A DNA stretch of 64,000 nucleotides from assembly GCA_000755425.1 (NCBI GenBank), contig BBMT01000004.1:186001-250000 (forward strand), in the 5' to 3' direction. Numbering within the stretch: position 1 is the first letter of the stretch; each line of letters opens with the position of its first letter. The notes under the pieces were generated by a model, which saw nothing but the letters and a program-made list of their open reading frames with translations, ran no database searches and had not been told where the DNA came from. This DNA comes from Vibrio maritimus (GTDB lineage: Bacteria > Pseudomonadota > Gammaproteobacteria > Enterobacterales > Vibrionaceae). Below, piece by piece: positions 1 to 9,706 of the stretch. The translations under genes and the position numbers were made by a program.

Positions 1-284
1 GCACCCGTTTCTTTGTTCCAAACGATGGTCGTTTCACGTTGGTTGGTAATGCCAATAGCGGCTACTTCATCGGAAGTGATGCCTTTTTGGCCAAGTGCTT
101 CAATCAGAGTGGAGCTCTGCGTGGCATAGATCTCTAGCGGGTCATGCTCAACCCATCCAGCTTCTGGATAGATTTGAGTAAATTCTCTTTGGGCGACACT
201 GACAATATTAGCGTCATGGTCAAGAACGACCGTTCGTGAGCTGGTGGTGCCTTGATCAAGAGCGACGATGTATTTCTTAGTCAT
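1..284 (-). CDS. glpK: Glycerol kinase, N-terminal part (runs off the window)
   Basis: ATP-dependent glycerol kinase makes sn-glycerol 3-phosphate from glycerol in the cytoplasm. The 94 visible residues begin [20 protein letters not shown], the phosphate-binding strand of FGGY kinases. They continue through [10 protein letters not shown] and [12 protein letters not shown], both typical of GlpK, so the assignment is firm although about 80% of the protein lies beyond the left edge. The start follows an AGGACACTACT leader. glpF lies 54 bp upstream on the same strand, giving the usual facilitator-kinase pair in which GlpK traps glycerol as it enters through GlpF. Confidence 0.97.
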   Translation of the reverse strand, partial: MTKKYIVALDQGTTSSRTVVLDHDANIVSVAQREFTQIYPEAGWVEHDPLEIYATQSSTLIEALGQKGITSDEVAAIGITNQRETTIVWNKETG

Positions 285-338
285 AGTAGTGTCCTTTTGA
301 TTTCGTTGTAATTATCTGTAGGGGATAGAGTTAACTTA

Positions 339-1199
339 TTAAACGTGTGCTTCCGTGTCGTTGACTTCAGCTTCTTCCTCGCACTGCGCAGGGCTAGTGC
401 AACCGCCAGCAGCAGGAAGGTAAGCGCCAATCACTTTTGGATATAGCCAGCCACCAAATAGGCCGCCTGCGATAGTGGCAAAAATAGGAACAATGAAATA
501 TGGGATATCTTTCGCTCCCGTCAGTGCATAATCCCAACCAGCAAAGTAGGCAAATAGCTTAGGACCAAAGTCACGTGCAGGATTCATTGCAAAACCGGTC
601 AATGCGCCAAGTGAGCCACCAATAGTGGCAACAAGCAAACCAATCAACAGTGGTACCATCGCACCGCGAGATTCGCCGCCGTTATTGCTATCACCAAACG
701 CTAAAATGCCGAACATGAGAACTGCAGTGATGGTAAATTCCACCGCTGCCGCGCCCAAGAAAGATAGAGAAGCGTGAGGGTAGGTTGAGAAAATACCTGC
801 TGTTGCAAGTGCTTCAGGTGTATCTCTAGCCACGCCATTGGCAAGCTCCCAGTCAACAAACAAGTTGCTGAACAATCCATATACCAACGCCGCCGCACAG
901 AATGCGCCTGCAACTTGCGATGCGATATAAGGCAGTACCTTGTGCTTTTCAAACCCGTGGAATGCAGCAAGAGCAATGGTTACCGCTGGATTGATGTGAG
1001 CACCAGAAACACCTGCGGTGCAGTACACAGCAAGCGCCACGGCTAAGCCCCATACAATACTCACTTCCCATTGGCCGAATTCAGCACCTGTTAACACTAA
1101 CGCTGCAACGCAGCCCACACCCCAAAATATAAGCAAGCCAGTACCAATAAACTCTGCGATACACTGGCCGAGTAGCGCAGGATCTTTTTTTATACTCAT
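339..1199 (-). CDS. glpF: Glycerol facilitator (aquaglyceroporin)
   Basis: This is a 286-residue inner-membrane channel of the MIP family. Both pore half-helices are visible: SGAHINPAVTIAL near residue 67 and GFAMNPARDFGP near residue 203. The Asp after the second NPAR motif is typical of glycerol facilitators rather than water-only aquaporins. About six hydrophobic segments span the chain. The tail is extended and charged (EEEAEVNDTEAHV). The gene runs into glpK and diverges from glpR, and the 300-bp region upstream carries GlpR-like half sites, so glycerol 3-phosphate induction is likely. The frame is intact. Confidence 0.95.
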   Translation of the reverse strand: MSIKKDPALLGQCIAEFIGTGLLIFWGVGCVAALVLTGAEFGQWEVSIVWGLAVALAVYCTAGVSGAHINPAVTIALAAFHGFEKHKVLPYIASQVAGAFCAAALVYGLFSNLFVDWELANGVARDTPEALATAGIFSTYPHASLSFLGAAAVEFTITAVLMFGILAFGDSNNGGESRGAMVPLLIGLLVATIGGSLGALTGFAMNPARDFGPKLFAYFAGWDYALTGAKDIPYFIVPIFATIAGGLFGGWLYPKVIGAYLPAAGGCTSPAQCEEEAEVNDTEAHV

Positions 1200-1312
1200 A
1201 GTTCTTTCCTTGGTCTTGTTTCATATGCATATCAAATGTGCGCTGGGATTGTAGCTAATTAGACCAGTTAGAAATCCGGCTTAGATCTCATATGTGCGTA
1301 CGAAAGTTAAAA

Positions 1313-1368
1313 ATGTTCGTTTTATGTTCATAAATGTTATCTAAAGCACATTTTATGTTCGTTTTGGT
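1313..1368. promoter_or_regulatory. Cluster of GlpR-like operator half sites between glpF and glpR
   Basis: ATGTTCGTTTTATGTTCA starts at 1313 and ATGTTCGTTTTGGTT at 1354. The repeated ATGTTCG element matches the known GlpR half site. It lies in the divergent region between the glpF start (1199) and the glpR start (1509), so repression of glpFK and autoregulation are plausible. Binding is inferred from motif and position only. Confidence 0.55.
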
Positions 1369-1508
1369 TATTTTGTGCGAAATGGAGCAGGGTTTTGTTT
1401 GCTTTATCTGTAATCGGATACAGTAATGGACAGATTTGCTGTAGCGACTATTTAAAACCTTACCAATACCAAGTAAACTCGAGGTTCACCATGGTTTAAC
1501 GCGAGGGA

Positions 1509-2276
1509 GTGTGGTTGAAAGCGATAAAAAGACATCAGGAAATCATTGAATTGGTGACCACGCATGGCTACGTCAGCACGGAAGATTTGGTCGAAAAGTT
1601 CCATGTAAGCCCACAAACGATTCGTCGAGACTTAAACGAATTGGCGGATGCGAACAAAATCAAACGTAATCACGGTGGGGCAACCATTGTGACTAGCTCT
1701 GAAAATTCGTCCTACCAAAGCCGCAAAGTCTCCAATCAGGCAGAGAAAGAGCGGATTGCTGCGCAGCTCGTCAAACACATACCGAATGGTGCGACACTGT
1801 TTATCGATATTGGTACTACCCCAGAAGCCATTGCCAAAGCGCTATTGGTTGAACATAGTGACTTGCGTATCGTGACCAACAACATCAACGTCGCATCTAT
1901 GTTGATGCACAAAGAAAGCTTCCGTGTCATTTTGGCGGGTGGTGAAGTTCGTGGCCGCGATGGTGGTGTCACGGGAGAGTCCACCATTGATTTCGTGGCT
2001 CAGTTCAGACTTGATTTTGGTATTTTGGGCATCAGTGGGATTGACTACGATGGTTCACTATTGGATTTCGATTACCATGAAGTTCGAGTAAAACGCGCGA
2101 TCATTGAAAACAGCCGAAGCGTTTTGTTGGGAGTCGACCACAGTAAGTTTGGCCGCAATGCGATGGTCAAATTGGGTGGTATCGAAGAAGTTGACTTGGT
2201 CATCTCTGATATGAAACCACCAAAAGAAATCTGTAATGTTCTGAAAAATAATGAGATTAACGTTGAAATTGCTTAG
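1509..2276 (+). CDS. glpR: Glycerol-3-phosphate regulon repressor (DeoR family)
   Basis: This 255-residue repressor has an N-terminal DeoR winged helix (about residues 10-60, with YVSTEDLVEKFHVSPQTIRR) and a C-terminal ligand-binding domain (LFIDIGTTPEAIAKAL, GITGES-like VTGEST). Residues KIKRNHGGA follow the recognition helix as in GlpR. In this family sn-glycerol 3-phosphate releases the repressor from DNA. The start is GTG at 1509 behind GCGAGGGA; a TTG at 1515 is an alternative. It lies between glpFK and glpABC, and GlpR-like sites occur on both sides. Confidence 0.93.
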   Translation: MWLKAIKRHQEIIELVTTHGYVSTEDLVEKFHVSPQTIRRDLNELADANKIKRNHGGATIVTSSENSSYQSRKVSNQAEKERIAAQLVKHIPNGATLFIDIGTTPEAIAKALLVEHSDLRIVTNNINVASMLMHKESFRVILAGGEVRGRDGGVTGESTIDFVAQFRLDFGILGISGIDYDGSLLDFDYHEVRVKRAIIENSRSVLLGVDHSKFGRNAMVKLGGIEEVDLVISDMKPPKEICNVLKNNEINVEIA

Positions 2277-2304
2277 CGTCTGATAGCGACTCAGGACTTG
2301 AGAG

Positions 2305-2330
2305 ACCAGCCTTTATGGCTGGTTTTTTTG
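2305..2330 (+). terminator. Rho-independent terminator after glpR
   Basis: A perfect 7-bp stem (ACCAGCC / GGCTGGT) with a short TTTAT loop is followed by a run of seven T. It lies 28 bp after the glpR stop codon. Confidence 0.85.
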
Positions 2331-2380
2331 TATTTTGTTTTCCTGTTATGACTCATATCGAAACTAAATTGCGCGATATT

Positions 2381-2398
2381 ATGCTCGAACGAACATTT
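2381..2398. promoter_or_regulatory. GlpR-like operator upstream of glpA
   Basis: ATGCTCGAACGAACATTT is an imperfect palindrome of the ATGTTCG / CGAACAT half sites. It lies 74 bp before glpA, the expected place for GlpR control of glpABC. The call rests on motif and position only. Confidence 0.55.
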
Positions 2399-2471
2399 GT
2401 GAGCGAAATCCCGAAACTTATTGAGTTTTAATGCCACACTATTTGTGCGTTAATTTAATGGGTGGGATGCA

Positions 2472-4154
2472 ATGAAAGCAATAGCTCGATATCAAACTGA
2501 GGTGATCATCATAGGAGGCGGTGCGACAGGATCTGGCATTATGCGGGACTGCGCATTGCGGGGCATTGATTGTATTTTACTAGAGCGAGACGACTTAGCT
2601 TCTGGTACGACAGGTCGAAATCACGGTCTGTTGCATTCCGGTGCTCGTTACGCCGTCACTGATCCAGATTCAGCGATGGAGTGTATTGCCGAAAATCGCA
2701 TCCTAAAGTCCATTGCCTCACACTGTATTGAAGATACTGGCGGATTGTTTATCACGCTTCCAGAAGATGAACTCTCTTTTCAAGATGAGTTCGTCGCTGC
2801 CTGTGACGTTGCCGGAATCGAGACCGAGCGAATGACGACCAAAGAAGCGCTGCTGTTTGAGCCTAACGCCAATCCAGCAATGCTTGGCGCTATTAAAGTA
2901 CCAGATGGCACCATCGACCCATTTCGGCTTTGTGCCTCAAATGTACTCGATGCCAAAGAGAGAGGCGCTAGACTATTCAGCCATTGTGTCGTGACCTCGC
3001 TCATCCGAGAAGGAGATCGAGTCATTGGTGTTAATGCTTTCAATACACGCACTAATTTACCTTTTGAGGTGTTTGGGCAAGAGGTCATCAATGCTGCTGG
3101 TATTTGGGGACAGACAATATGTGAGTATGCGGATCTCAGTGTAAAAATGTTCCCAGCAAAGGGCTCTCTTTTGATACTCGATTACCGCATCAATAACCGA
3201 GTTATCAATCGCTGCCGCAAACCAGCTGATGCTGATATTTTGGTGCCTGGCGACACCATTTCTCTCATTGGAACCACATCTGAACACATTGATTACGACC
3301 AAATAGACGATCTTCGCGTGAGTGCCGATGAAGTGGACATTCTTTTGGAAGAAGGTGCGAAGCTTGCACCAATCATGAGCCAAAGCCGGGTGTTACGCGC
3401 TTATGCGGGCGTCAGACCTTTGGTTTCACTCAGTGAAGATACTAGCGGACGTAATATCAGTCGGGGCATCGTTCTTGTCGATCACGCGGAGTTTGACGGC
3501 TTGCATGGCTTTACCACGATTACCGGCGGCAAGCTAATGACCTACAGGCTCATGGCGCAAATGGCGACCGACAGTGTCGCGAAAAAGCTTGGCAATACCA
3601 ACCCTTGCATCACGCACACCACACCTTTGCCAGGCTCTTATAGTGCTCCAACACCTGTTAAGAAAACCGCAAGTATCGCGAAGCCAGTTTATCACTCTGC
3701 GATTGATCGACATGGAGAACGGGCACTGGCGTTTTTATCTGATGACCAAGCCAGCCAATCTGTGATTTGTGAGTGTGAGATGGTCACTGCAGGTGAAATT
3801 GAATACGCGGTCAAAGCGTTGGATGTGCATAACCTCGTCGACTTGCGCCGAAGAACAAGGTTAGGAATGGGGCCATGTCAGGGAGAAATGTGCAGCTATC
3901 GAGCAGCCAGTCTATTGGCCGACTACGGTAACTTTTCGGGGTACGAAGTTGGAGAGATGTTGCATGACTTTCTTGAAGAGCGCTGGAAGGGTACCAAACC
4001 TGTGCTTTGGGGCGATGCTCTACGGGAGGCGGAATTTAGCTACTGGGTATATCAAGGCTTATTTGGCGCCGGGGATTTTGAGCCCAATCAAGATGATGTG
4101 AATCACAGCGAAACTAAACGAGCGATAGATAAGGAAGCGGAGGCTGAGCAATGA
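2472..4154 (+). CDS. glpA: Anaerobic glycerol-3-phosphate dehydrogenase, subunit A
   Basis: This is the catalytic FAD subunit of GlpABC, which oxidises sn-glycerol 3-phosphate to dihydroxyacetone phosphate and passes electrons through GlpC to menaquinone. It has 560 residues (E. coli about 542). The Rossmann motif VIIIGGGATGSGIMRDCALR starts near residue 11, followed by the DAO-fold region with GRNHGLLHSGARYA. A C-terminal BFD-like iron-sulfur module carries CECEMVTAGE and GMGPCQGEMC (four Cys, about residues 435-480). The stop overlaps the glpB start (ATGA), so coupled translation is likely. A GlpR-like site lies upstream. Confidence 0.95.
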   Translation: MKAIARYQTEVIIIGGGATGSGIMRDCALRGIDCILLERDDLASGTTGRNHGLLHSGARYAVTDPDSAMECIAENRILKSIASHCIEDTGGLFITLPEDELSFQDEFVAACDVAGIETERMTTKEALLFEPNANPAMLGAIKVPDGTIDPFRLCASNVLDAKERGARLFSHCVVTSLIREGDRVIGVNAFNTRTNLPFEVFGQEVINAAGIWGQTICEYADLSVKMFPAKGSLLILDYRINNRVINRCRKPADADILVPGDTISLIGTTSEHIDYDQIDDLRVSADEVDILLEEGAKLAPIMSQSRVLRAYAGVRPLVSLSEDTSGRNISRGIVLVDHAEFDGLHGFTTITGGKLMTYRLMAQMATDSVAKKLGNTNPCITHTTPLPGSYSAPTPVKKTASIAKPVYHSAIDRHGERALAFLSDDQASQSVICECEMVTAGEIEYAVKALDVHNLVDLRRRTRLGMGPCQGEMCSYRAASLLADYGNFSGYEVGEMLHDFLEERWKGTKPVLWGDALREAEFSYWVYQGLFGAGDFEPNQDDVNHSETKRAIDKEAEAEQ

Positions 4155-5533
4155 TTGATTATGATGTGGTTGTCATTGGTGGCGGCCTTGCAGGGTTTAG
4201 CAGCGCTTTAAGATGCATTGAGCGTGGACTCAAAACCGCCGTGGTTTCGCATGGTCAGAGTGCGATGCATTTTTCATCTGGCTCTATCGATGTGCTAAGT
4301 CATTCGCCAACAACTGGCGAAGCAGTCAGTAATCCTTTTGACGAAATTGCTGAGCTTGCTAAGACTTCGTCTTTACACCCTTATGCAAAGTTAGGTGAGA
4401 AACGGGTCTTCGAATCGCTTAGCTGGTTTCAACAGCTGATGAGCAAACATGGGCTGCCTTTGAAACATCAAGGTTCATTGGATAATCACTATCGAGTCAG
4501 TAGCCTAGGCACATTAAAGTCCACATGGTTATCTCAACCTTACGTATGGCAACTTGATCAGAATTTCTCAGCTCTCAATCAGATTAATCGAATAATCTTA
4601 GTATCGATTGAAGGTTTCCGAGATTTCCAGCCGGAGATTGCCAAAGCCAAGTTGGCGAGATTACCAATGTTCGCGGACAAAGAGTTGCTCACAGTAAAAA
4701 TTACGCTTGATACATCAGGTATAGCTCAAAGAAATTGCCATGAATTTCGATCTATTGATGTGTCTCGGCTGCTGCGTCAAGAGGCAGATTTTGCCAGCGT
4801 ATGTTCCCAGCTTAGACAAGTTGCTACGCCGAACGACGTAGTGCTGATGCCTTCAATACTTGGCAACGGAGACGGCTTAGCATTGATGGAAAAACTGGCC
4901 GCTGAAACACATCTGAAATTTCATGAAGTGCCGACCATGCCGCCATCGCTTTTGGGTATTCGAATAGAAGACACGTTAAGGCGAGCATTTATTGAAGCGG
5001 GCGGGGCGCTTCATATTGGTGACGAGGTGACGCACGGTGTGTTCAAGCAAAACGGTGACCAGCTTTCACTTGCGTGTTTGTATACTCGAAAAATGCGAAC
5101 GGTACCTATCAATACGAAGTTTGTGGTGCTGGCATCTGGGAGCTTCTTTAGCAAAGGCCTTAAAGCGGAGCATCATAAGGTGAGTGAGCCCATCTTTGAT
5201 TTGGATATTGAAGACATCGGTGGGCGGGAGTCATGGTATTCAAAGCACTTTTTCTCCCGAAAATCCCATCCATTTATGAATTTTGGCGTGTCAACTAATC
5301 GGGAATTCAAGCCTCTTAAAGCGCAGCAGTGTATAGATAATGTCTACTGTGCAGGCTCTATTCTTGCTCATTATGATCCTATCGCTCATGGCTGTGGTGG
5401 TGGCGTGGCGATAAGCACTGGTTTCCATGTCGCTGATGCTATCGCTGAAAGCCAAGAGTCAGCTTGTTATGCACAAAAATTAAGCCATTCACAGCAGCCT
5501 AATCAATCACAAAAGAAAGGAGCGCTAGTATGA
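4151..5533 (+). CDS. glpB: Anaerobic glycerol-3-phosphate dehydrogenase, subunit B
   Basis: This 460-residue flavoprotein subunit links GlpA to the membrane subunit GlpC. The dinucleotide fold is plain at the N-terminus (YDVVVIGGGLAGFSSALRCI). Family features include SSGSIDVL near residue 40, VLMPSILGNGDG near residue 230, and the closing FAD loop CAGSILAHYDP with GCGGGVAISTG near residues 400-425. Starts and stops overlap by ATGA with glpA and glpC, so the three genes form one translationally coupled operon. The frame is intact. Confidence 0.93.
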   Translation: MIDYDVVVIGGGLAGFSSALRCIERGLKTAVVSHGQSAMHFSSGSIDVLSHSPTTGEAVSNPFDEIAELAKTSSLHPYAKLGEKRVFESLSWFQQLMSKHGLPLKHQGSLDNHYRVSSLGTLKSTWLSQPYVWQLDQNFSALNQINRIILVSIEGFRDFQPEIAKAKLARLPMFADKELLTVKITLDTSGIAQRNCHEFRSIDVSRLLRQEADFASVCSQLRQVATPNDVVLMPSILGNGDGLALMEKLAAETHLKFHEVPTMPPSLLGIRIEDTLRRAFIEAGGALHIGDEVTHGVFKQNGDQLSLACLYTRKMRTVPINTKFVVLASGSFFSKGLKAEHHKVSEPIFDLDIEDIGGRESWYSKHFFSRKSHPFMNFGVSTNREFKPLKAQQCIDNVYCAGSILAHYDPIAHGCGGGVAISTGFHVADAIAESQESACYAQKLSHSQQPNQSQKKGALV

Positions 5534-6782
5534 CTGCCGTACGCCCAGCTGAACTGATCGCCGTCGCTAGCCTTCATGGTGAAGAGCAAACGAAAACCTT
5601 TGAGAACTGCATTAAGTGCACGGTGTGTACCGTCTATTGTCCGGTCGCAAAAGCCAATCCTGAATACCCAGGACCTAAACAATGTGGCCCCGATGGAGAG
5701 CGTTTGAGGCTGAAAAGCCCAGAGTTTTTTGATGATGTACTTAAGCTCTGTACTAACTGCAAGCGCTGTGAAACGGCTTGTCCTTCAGGGGTGCGTATTG
5801 GCGACATTATTGCTTCCGCGCGTGGAAAGCATGGACGCAAACCGCTGAGTCTGACAACGGCACGAGATTTCGTTCTGAGCCATACTGATCTCTTTGGTAG
5901 CTTAGCCACGCCGTTTGCCCCTATTGTTAATAAGCTCACCGAGCAAAGCCTCGTGAAAAAGGCCATGCACCATACGATTCAGGTACACGATCATAAGTCT
6001 TTACCTAAATATTCACATGGCACTTTCCGTCGTTGGTATAAAAAGCACGTCGCCGATCAAAGCCAGTATCGCCGTCAAATCAGCTATTTTCATGGTTGCT
6101 ACGTTAACTATAACGATCACAGCGTAGGCCAAAACTTCATCCGTGTTATGAACGCGATGAATATTGGTGTCCAGTTACTAGAGCGAGAGAAGTGCTGTGG
6201 CGTGCCCTGATTGCTAATGGTTTTCACGCCAAAGCAAAGAAAAACGCAGAGCTTAATGTGAGTCAGTTGGAGAAAGCGTTAGAGAGCCGCTCTGAGTCGG
6301 TGATCTCTACGTCGTCGACCTGTGCGTTTACCTTACAAGAAGAGTATCCCCATGTACTCGATGTCGATAACCAGAAGGTTGCTGATAAAGTTCATCTATT
6401 TAGTCGCTTTATGTTCAGTGAGTGGCGTGAGGGGAACTTACCAAAAATGAAGCCACTGAATAAGCGTATTGTTTATCACACGCCTTGCCACTTGGAGCGT
6501 AGCGGTGACCATATCTTCACTATTGAGCTTCTAAAAATGATCCCAGGTTTGGAAGTTCAAGTGCTAGATAGTGAGTGCTGTGGGTTGGCCGGAACTTATG
6601 GATACAAGCGAGAAAACTACGATGTATCGATGAAGATAGGTCACAGTTTATTTGAGCAAATTGATCACTCACAGGCCGATCTGGCGGTTTCTGATTGCGA
6701 GACTTGTCGTTGGCAAATCGAAGAGAATACAGGGTTATCTTGTGTACATCCTTTAAGTCTCATAGTAGAAGCACTTAAATGA
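5530..6782 (+). CDS. glpC: Anaerobic glycerol-3-phosphate dehydrogenase, subunit C (one frameshift)
   Basis: GlpC is the iron-sulfur subunit that anchors GlpAB to the membrane and transfers electrons to quinone. Two 4Fe-4S motifs are visible early (CIKCTVCTVYCPV and CTNCKRCETACPSG). Two CCG-type motifs follow: CCGVP near residue 223 and SECCGLAG in the second half. The frame breaks at the CCC run at 6205-6207. Adding one C restores EKCCGVPLIANGF and joins both halves into about 417 residues, close to the family norm. The break is most simply a one-base loss in a homopolymer, so I treat this as one functional gene. Confidence 0.92.
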
Positions 6783-7156
6783 AGAAAATATGCTTAGTGT
6801 AGGGTGCATCTGTCTGTAACCTCCGGTGAAACGGGTGACTTAAAGGTTAGTGTTCTAACTATTAATTATGTACTTGATAAAGCAGCTAGCATATTGACAG
6901 CGGTTTGCCAATTGTTGTTTTTATTATCAAAAACTTAAAATTATTTGCGGGGCTAATATCCAATCTCACACTGAATGTAAGGTTTTGTAATTATTTCAGT
7001 AAGTTAAGTCTTGTTGTGCGAGGTGGATCGTATAACTAAATCACTAATTTATTGATGTTTTCGAGTTGTTAACGGAATGCTATACCTTGAAATTGACGCT
7101 AGCTTTACTTAGAGTGCTAAACGTTACATTACAAAGGACTTTAAGGGTAACTCGAC
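6783..7156. other. Gene-free stretch between glpC and the proV-like remnant
   Basis: These 374 AT-rich bases hold no open frame with recognisable content. A small nested inverted repeat occurs near 6818-6850 (TAACCT ... AGGTTA around CCG ... CGG) but has no T tract, so it is not a convincing terminator for glpC. No confident promoter was picked. Confidence 0.5.
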
Positions 7157-7612
7157 ATGGATCCCATTCTGGAAGTTAAGGGACTGTACAAAGTGGTTGA
7201 GGAAAACTCGAAGAGAGCGTTTCCACTCACTGGTATAGACGTTGAAAAGGGGAGCGTCACAAAGCAAAGTTTAGGCATTGCTTGTGCACTCGAACCTGAC
7301 CTTGCTATTCCTTCCAGGGGCGGAGCTTTTTCAGCTCATGACCCTTTTAATCCAATCGAAATGCAAAACGAACAGATTCATCTGAACCTGGTTCATCTGA
7401 GCATAATTCAAATGAGCTTTATTCAAATGAACAACGACGATGTTTTACAAGTCGATTGCCCTGATGACATTCTTCACTTTCCTGCCTGCAGTTCAGAAGA
7501 ACCTCCTCTTAAACGCGTGAACGCTGCGAGTGTTTTGCCGCCCAGATCATCTCGCACAACGAAAGCATTGTTGTCGCTAGGGCGAACAATCCGTGTTGTA
7601 AGCAGAACGTAA
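7157..7612 (+). pseudogene. Remnant of a ProV-type ABC ATPase
   Basis: The 151-codon frame is open but does not encode a working ATPase. The start (MDPILEVKGLYKVVEEN) resembles ProV/OpuAA N-termini. LGIACALEPDLAIPSRGGAF followed by SAHDPFNPIEMQNEQ is a corrupted version of the stretch reading LARAL...[21 protein letters not shown] in intact relatives. VDCPDDILHFPA matches the region after the H-loop. Walker A, the signature motif and most of the nucleotide-binding core are missing, and the Walker B acidic residues are lost. It lies just upstream of a complete proXWV set with its own proV, so it is probably an internally deleted older copy. It could still be expressed as a short protein, but I see no reason to give it a function. 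Confidence 0.65.
7373..7432 (+). repeat. Four imperfect 15-bp tandem repeats inside the proV-like remnant
   Basis: Four consecutive 15-bp units start at 7373, 7388, 7403 and 7418: CAGATTCATCTGAAC, CTGGTTCATCTGAGC, ATAATTCAAATGAGC and TTTATTCAAATGAAC. In frame they give a five-residue pattern (QIHLN, LVHLS, IIQMS, FIQMN). They sit where an intact ProV has the [18 protein letters not shown] segment, so local duplication seems to have accompanied decay. Confidence 0.7.
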
Positions 7613-7675
7613 GTGAAGTTTGTAATAATAACCTACCGTTCATACACTTATTGAAAACCTCATATGGAAATCACT

Positions 7676-8685
7676 ATGAAAAACTTAACTAGGACGTTAT
7701 TGTTTTCGTCTCTTCTTGCTGCAAGTTCCCTTCAAACCGCTTCTGCTGAAGAATGTGGTGAAGTCACTATCGCAGACATGAACTGGAACTCTGCAACTCT
7801 TATCGCGAACGTGGACAAGTTCATACTTCAGCATGGTTTCGATTGTGACGCTGAACTCGTCCCAGGTGACACTCAACCGACGGGTGCGTCTATGATCTCA
7901 AAAGGTCAGCCAGATATTGCACCAGAGTTTTGGAGTAACTCAATGCGCGAAGCCTTGGATATGGGCGTCAAAGACGGTCAAATCCAATACGCGGGTACCA
8001 CTCTAACGGATGGCGGTGAAGAAGGTTTTTGGGTGCCGGAGTATATGGTCGCCAAAGACCCATCAATGGCAACAATTGAAGGGGTACTCGCCAACGCTAA
8101 GATGTTCAAGCACCCAGAAGATCCAAGCAAGTCGGCGTTTTACTCTTGTCCAGCTGGCTGGAACTGCCAAATCTCTGCTGGCAACCTATTCACAGCACTC
8201 GGTATGGAAGAAAAAGGATTTGAGGTAATCGACCAGGGTCAGGTGCGGGTCTATCGGGTTCAATTGCAAAAGCTTATGAGCGCGAAGAAGCATGGTTTGG
8301 TTATTACTGGGCACCGACAGCGGTTCTTGGTAAGTATAAAATGGTTAAAGTCGACTTTGGTAGTGGTGTTGACGAGACGATGTTTAAAGAGTGTATCACT
8401 CAAGAAACGTGTCTAGAGCCGAAAGCAACTATGTACCCACCATCAATCGTGGAAACGGTTGTGACTACTGATTTTGCTAAGCGTTCTCCACAAGCGATGG
8501 CGTACTTTGCTAAGCGTGAGTTTACCAACGCGCAAATGAACGGTCTTTTGGCTTGGATGGAAGACGAGCAAGCTGATGGCGAATACGCTGTTGAACACTT
8601 TATGAAAGAGTACAAATCAACTTGGTCTGCATGGTTAACACCAGACGTTGCAGCCAAAGTACAAAAAGCAGTAGATGAACTTTAA
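7676..8685 (+). CDS. proX: Glycine betaine/choline-type substrate-binding protein ProX (one frameshift)
   Basis: This is the periplasmic binding protein of an osmoprotectant ABC importer (OpuAC-like fold). The start MKNLTRTLLFSSLLAASSL and ASAEE form a signal peptide cut near residue 25. I prefer ATG 7676, with GGAAA at a good distance, over ATG 7664. Family features include ADMNWNSATLIANVDKFIL and the aromatic-rich EGFWVPEYMV. The frame breaks at the CC at 8233-8234. One extra C gives FEVIDPGSGAGLSGSIAKAY followed by EAWFGYYWAPTAVLGKY and a continuous product of about 336 residues. proW and proV follow 128 bp downstream. Confidence 0.9.
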
Positions 8686-8813
8686 ACCCAAACGGTAGTA
8701 AAAGGGGCTAGAGGAATAGCCCCTTATTATTTGATACAAGCTCGCTATTTTCAAAGGCGAACACAAGGCAGCAGTCATTGCTGTTTCTGGCAGAAGTAAT
8801 CAAGGAGTAACAG

Positions 8814-9706
8814 ATGTCTAATGCCACGTGGTTGAGTGAAATACCTCAATTAGACCGCAAACAACTATTAGAAATAAGAAAAACCTTAGATGGTGCCTAT
8901 CGAGATTTTTCTCGTGAATATGGCGACACGATCGAATCTCTATTCGACCCATTATTGAGCTTCTTGATTTGGTTCGAGAAGTTACTGCTTTCCAGCCCTT
9001 GGTGGCTAATTATCGGAATTCTAGTTGGTCTTGCTTATGTAGCAAGTCGCTCTTGGAAACTCAGCGCCTCTGTCGGTATCGCCTTTTTTGTGATTGGCTT
9101 TTTCGGTATGTGGGACAATACGATGCGAACTATGAGCATCATTTTAGTCTCAACCATGCTCGCAATAGCCTCGGGATACCCACCGGGATCCTCATGGCTC
9201 AGTCCAAAAAAGCCCGAGCTATCATTACCCCCATACTTGACGTGATGCAAACCATGCCGGCGTTTGTGTATTTGATTCCAGTGGTCATGCTCCTTGGTAT
9301 CGGCAAAATCCCTGGTGTTATCGCCGTTGTGATCTACGCCATCCCGCCAGTGATACGTTTGACTGATTTGGGGATACGACTCGTCGACAAAGAGGTGCTA
9401 GAGGCGGCCACTGCATATGGTGCGAGTCCTACACAGCGCCTTTTTGGAGTTCAGGTACCGTTGGCAATGCCTAACATCATGGCTGGTATCAACCAAACCA
9501 TTATGATGGCTCTTGCGATGGTCGTTATTGCTTCGATGATCGGTGTAAAAGGCTTGGGACAACCCGTTCTAAAGTCCATAACCAACCAATATTTCACGCT
9601 AGGTTTACTCAATGGCCTTGCTATCGTGGCGCTTGCCATTATTTTTGACCGTGTTTCACAAAGTTATGCAAAACGTACCCAAGCTCACTTAGGAGGTAGA
9701 GAATAA
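8814..9706 (+). CDS. proW: Betaine/proline ABC transporter permease ProW (one frameshift)
   Basis: This inner-membrane permease has several hydrophobic segments and a BPD_transp_1 core. The cytoplasmic coupling loop is visible as [26 protein letters not shown]. The frame is lost at the CC at 9169-9170. Restoring one C changes a nonsense tail to [20 protein letters not shown] and yields about 297 residues, at the short end for ProW. A clear AAGGAG site precedes the ATG at 8814, and the stop overlaps the proV start, so translation is coupled. Confidence 0.9.
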
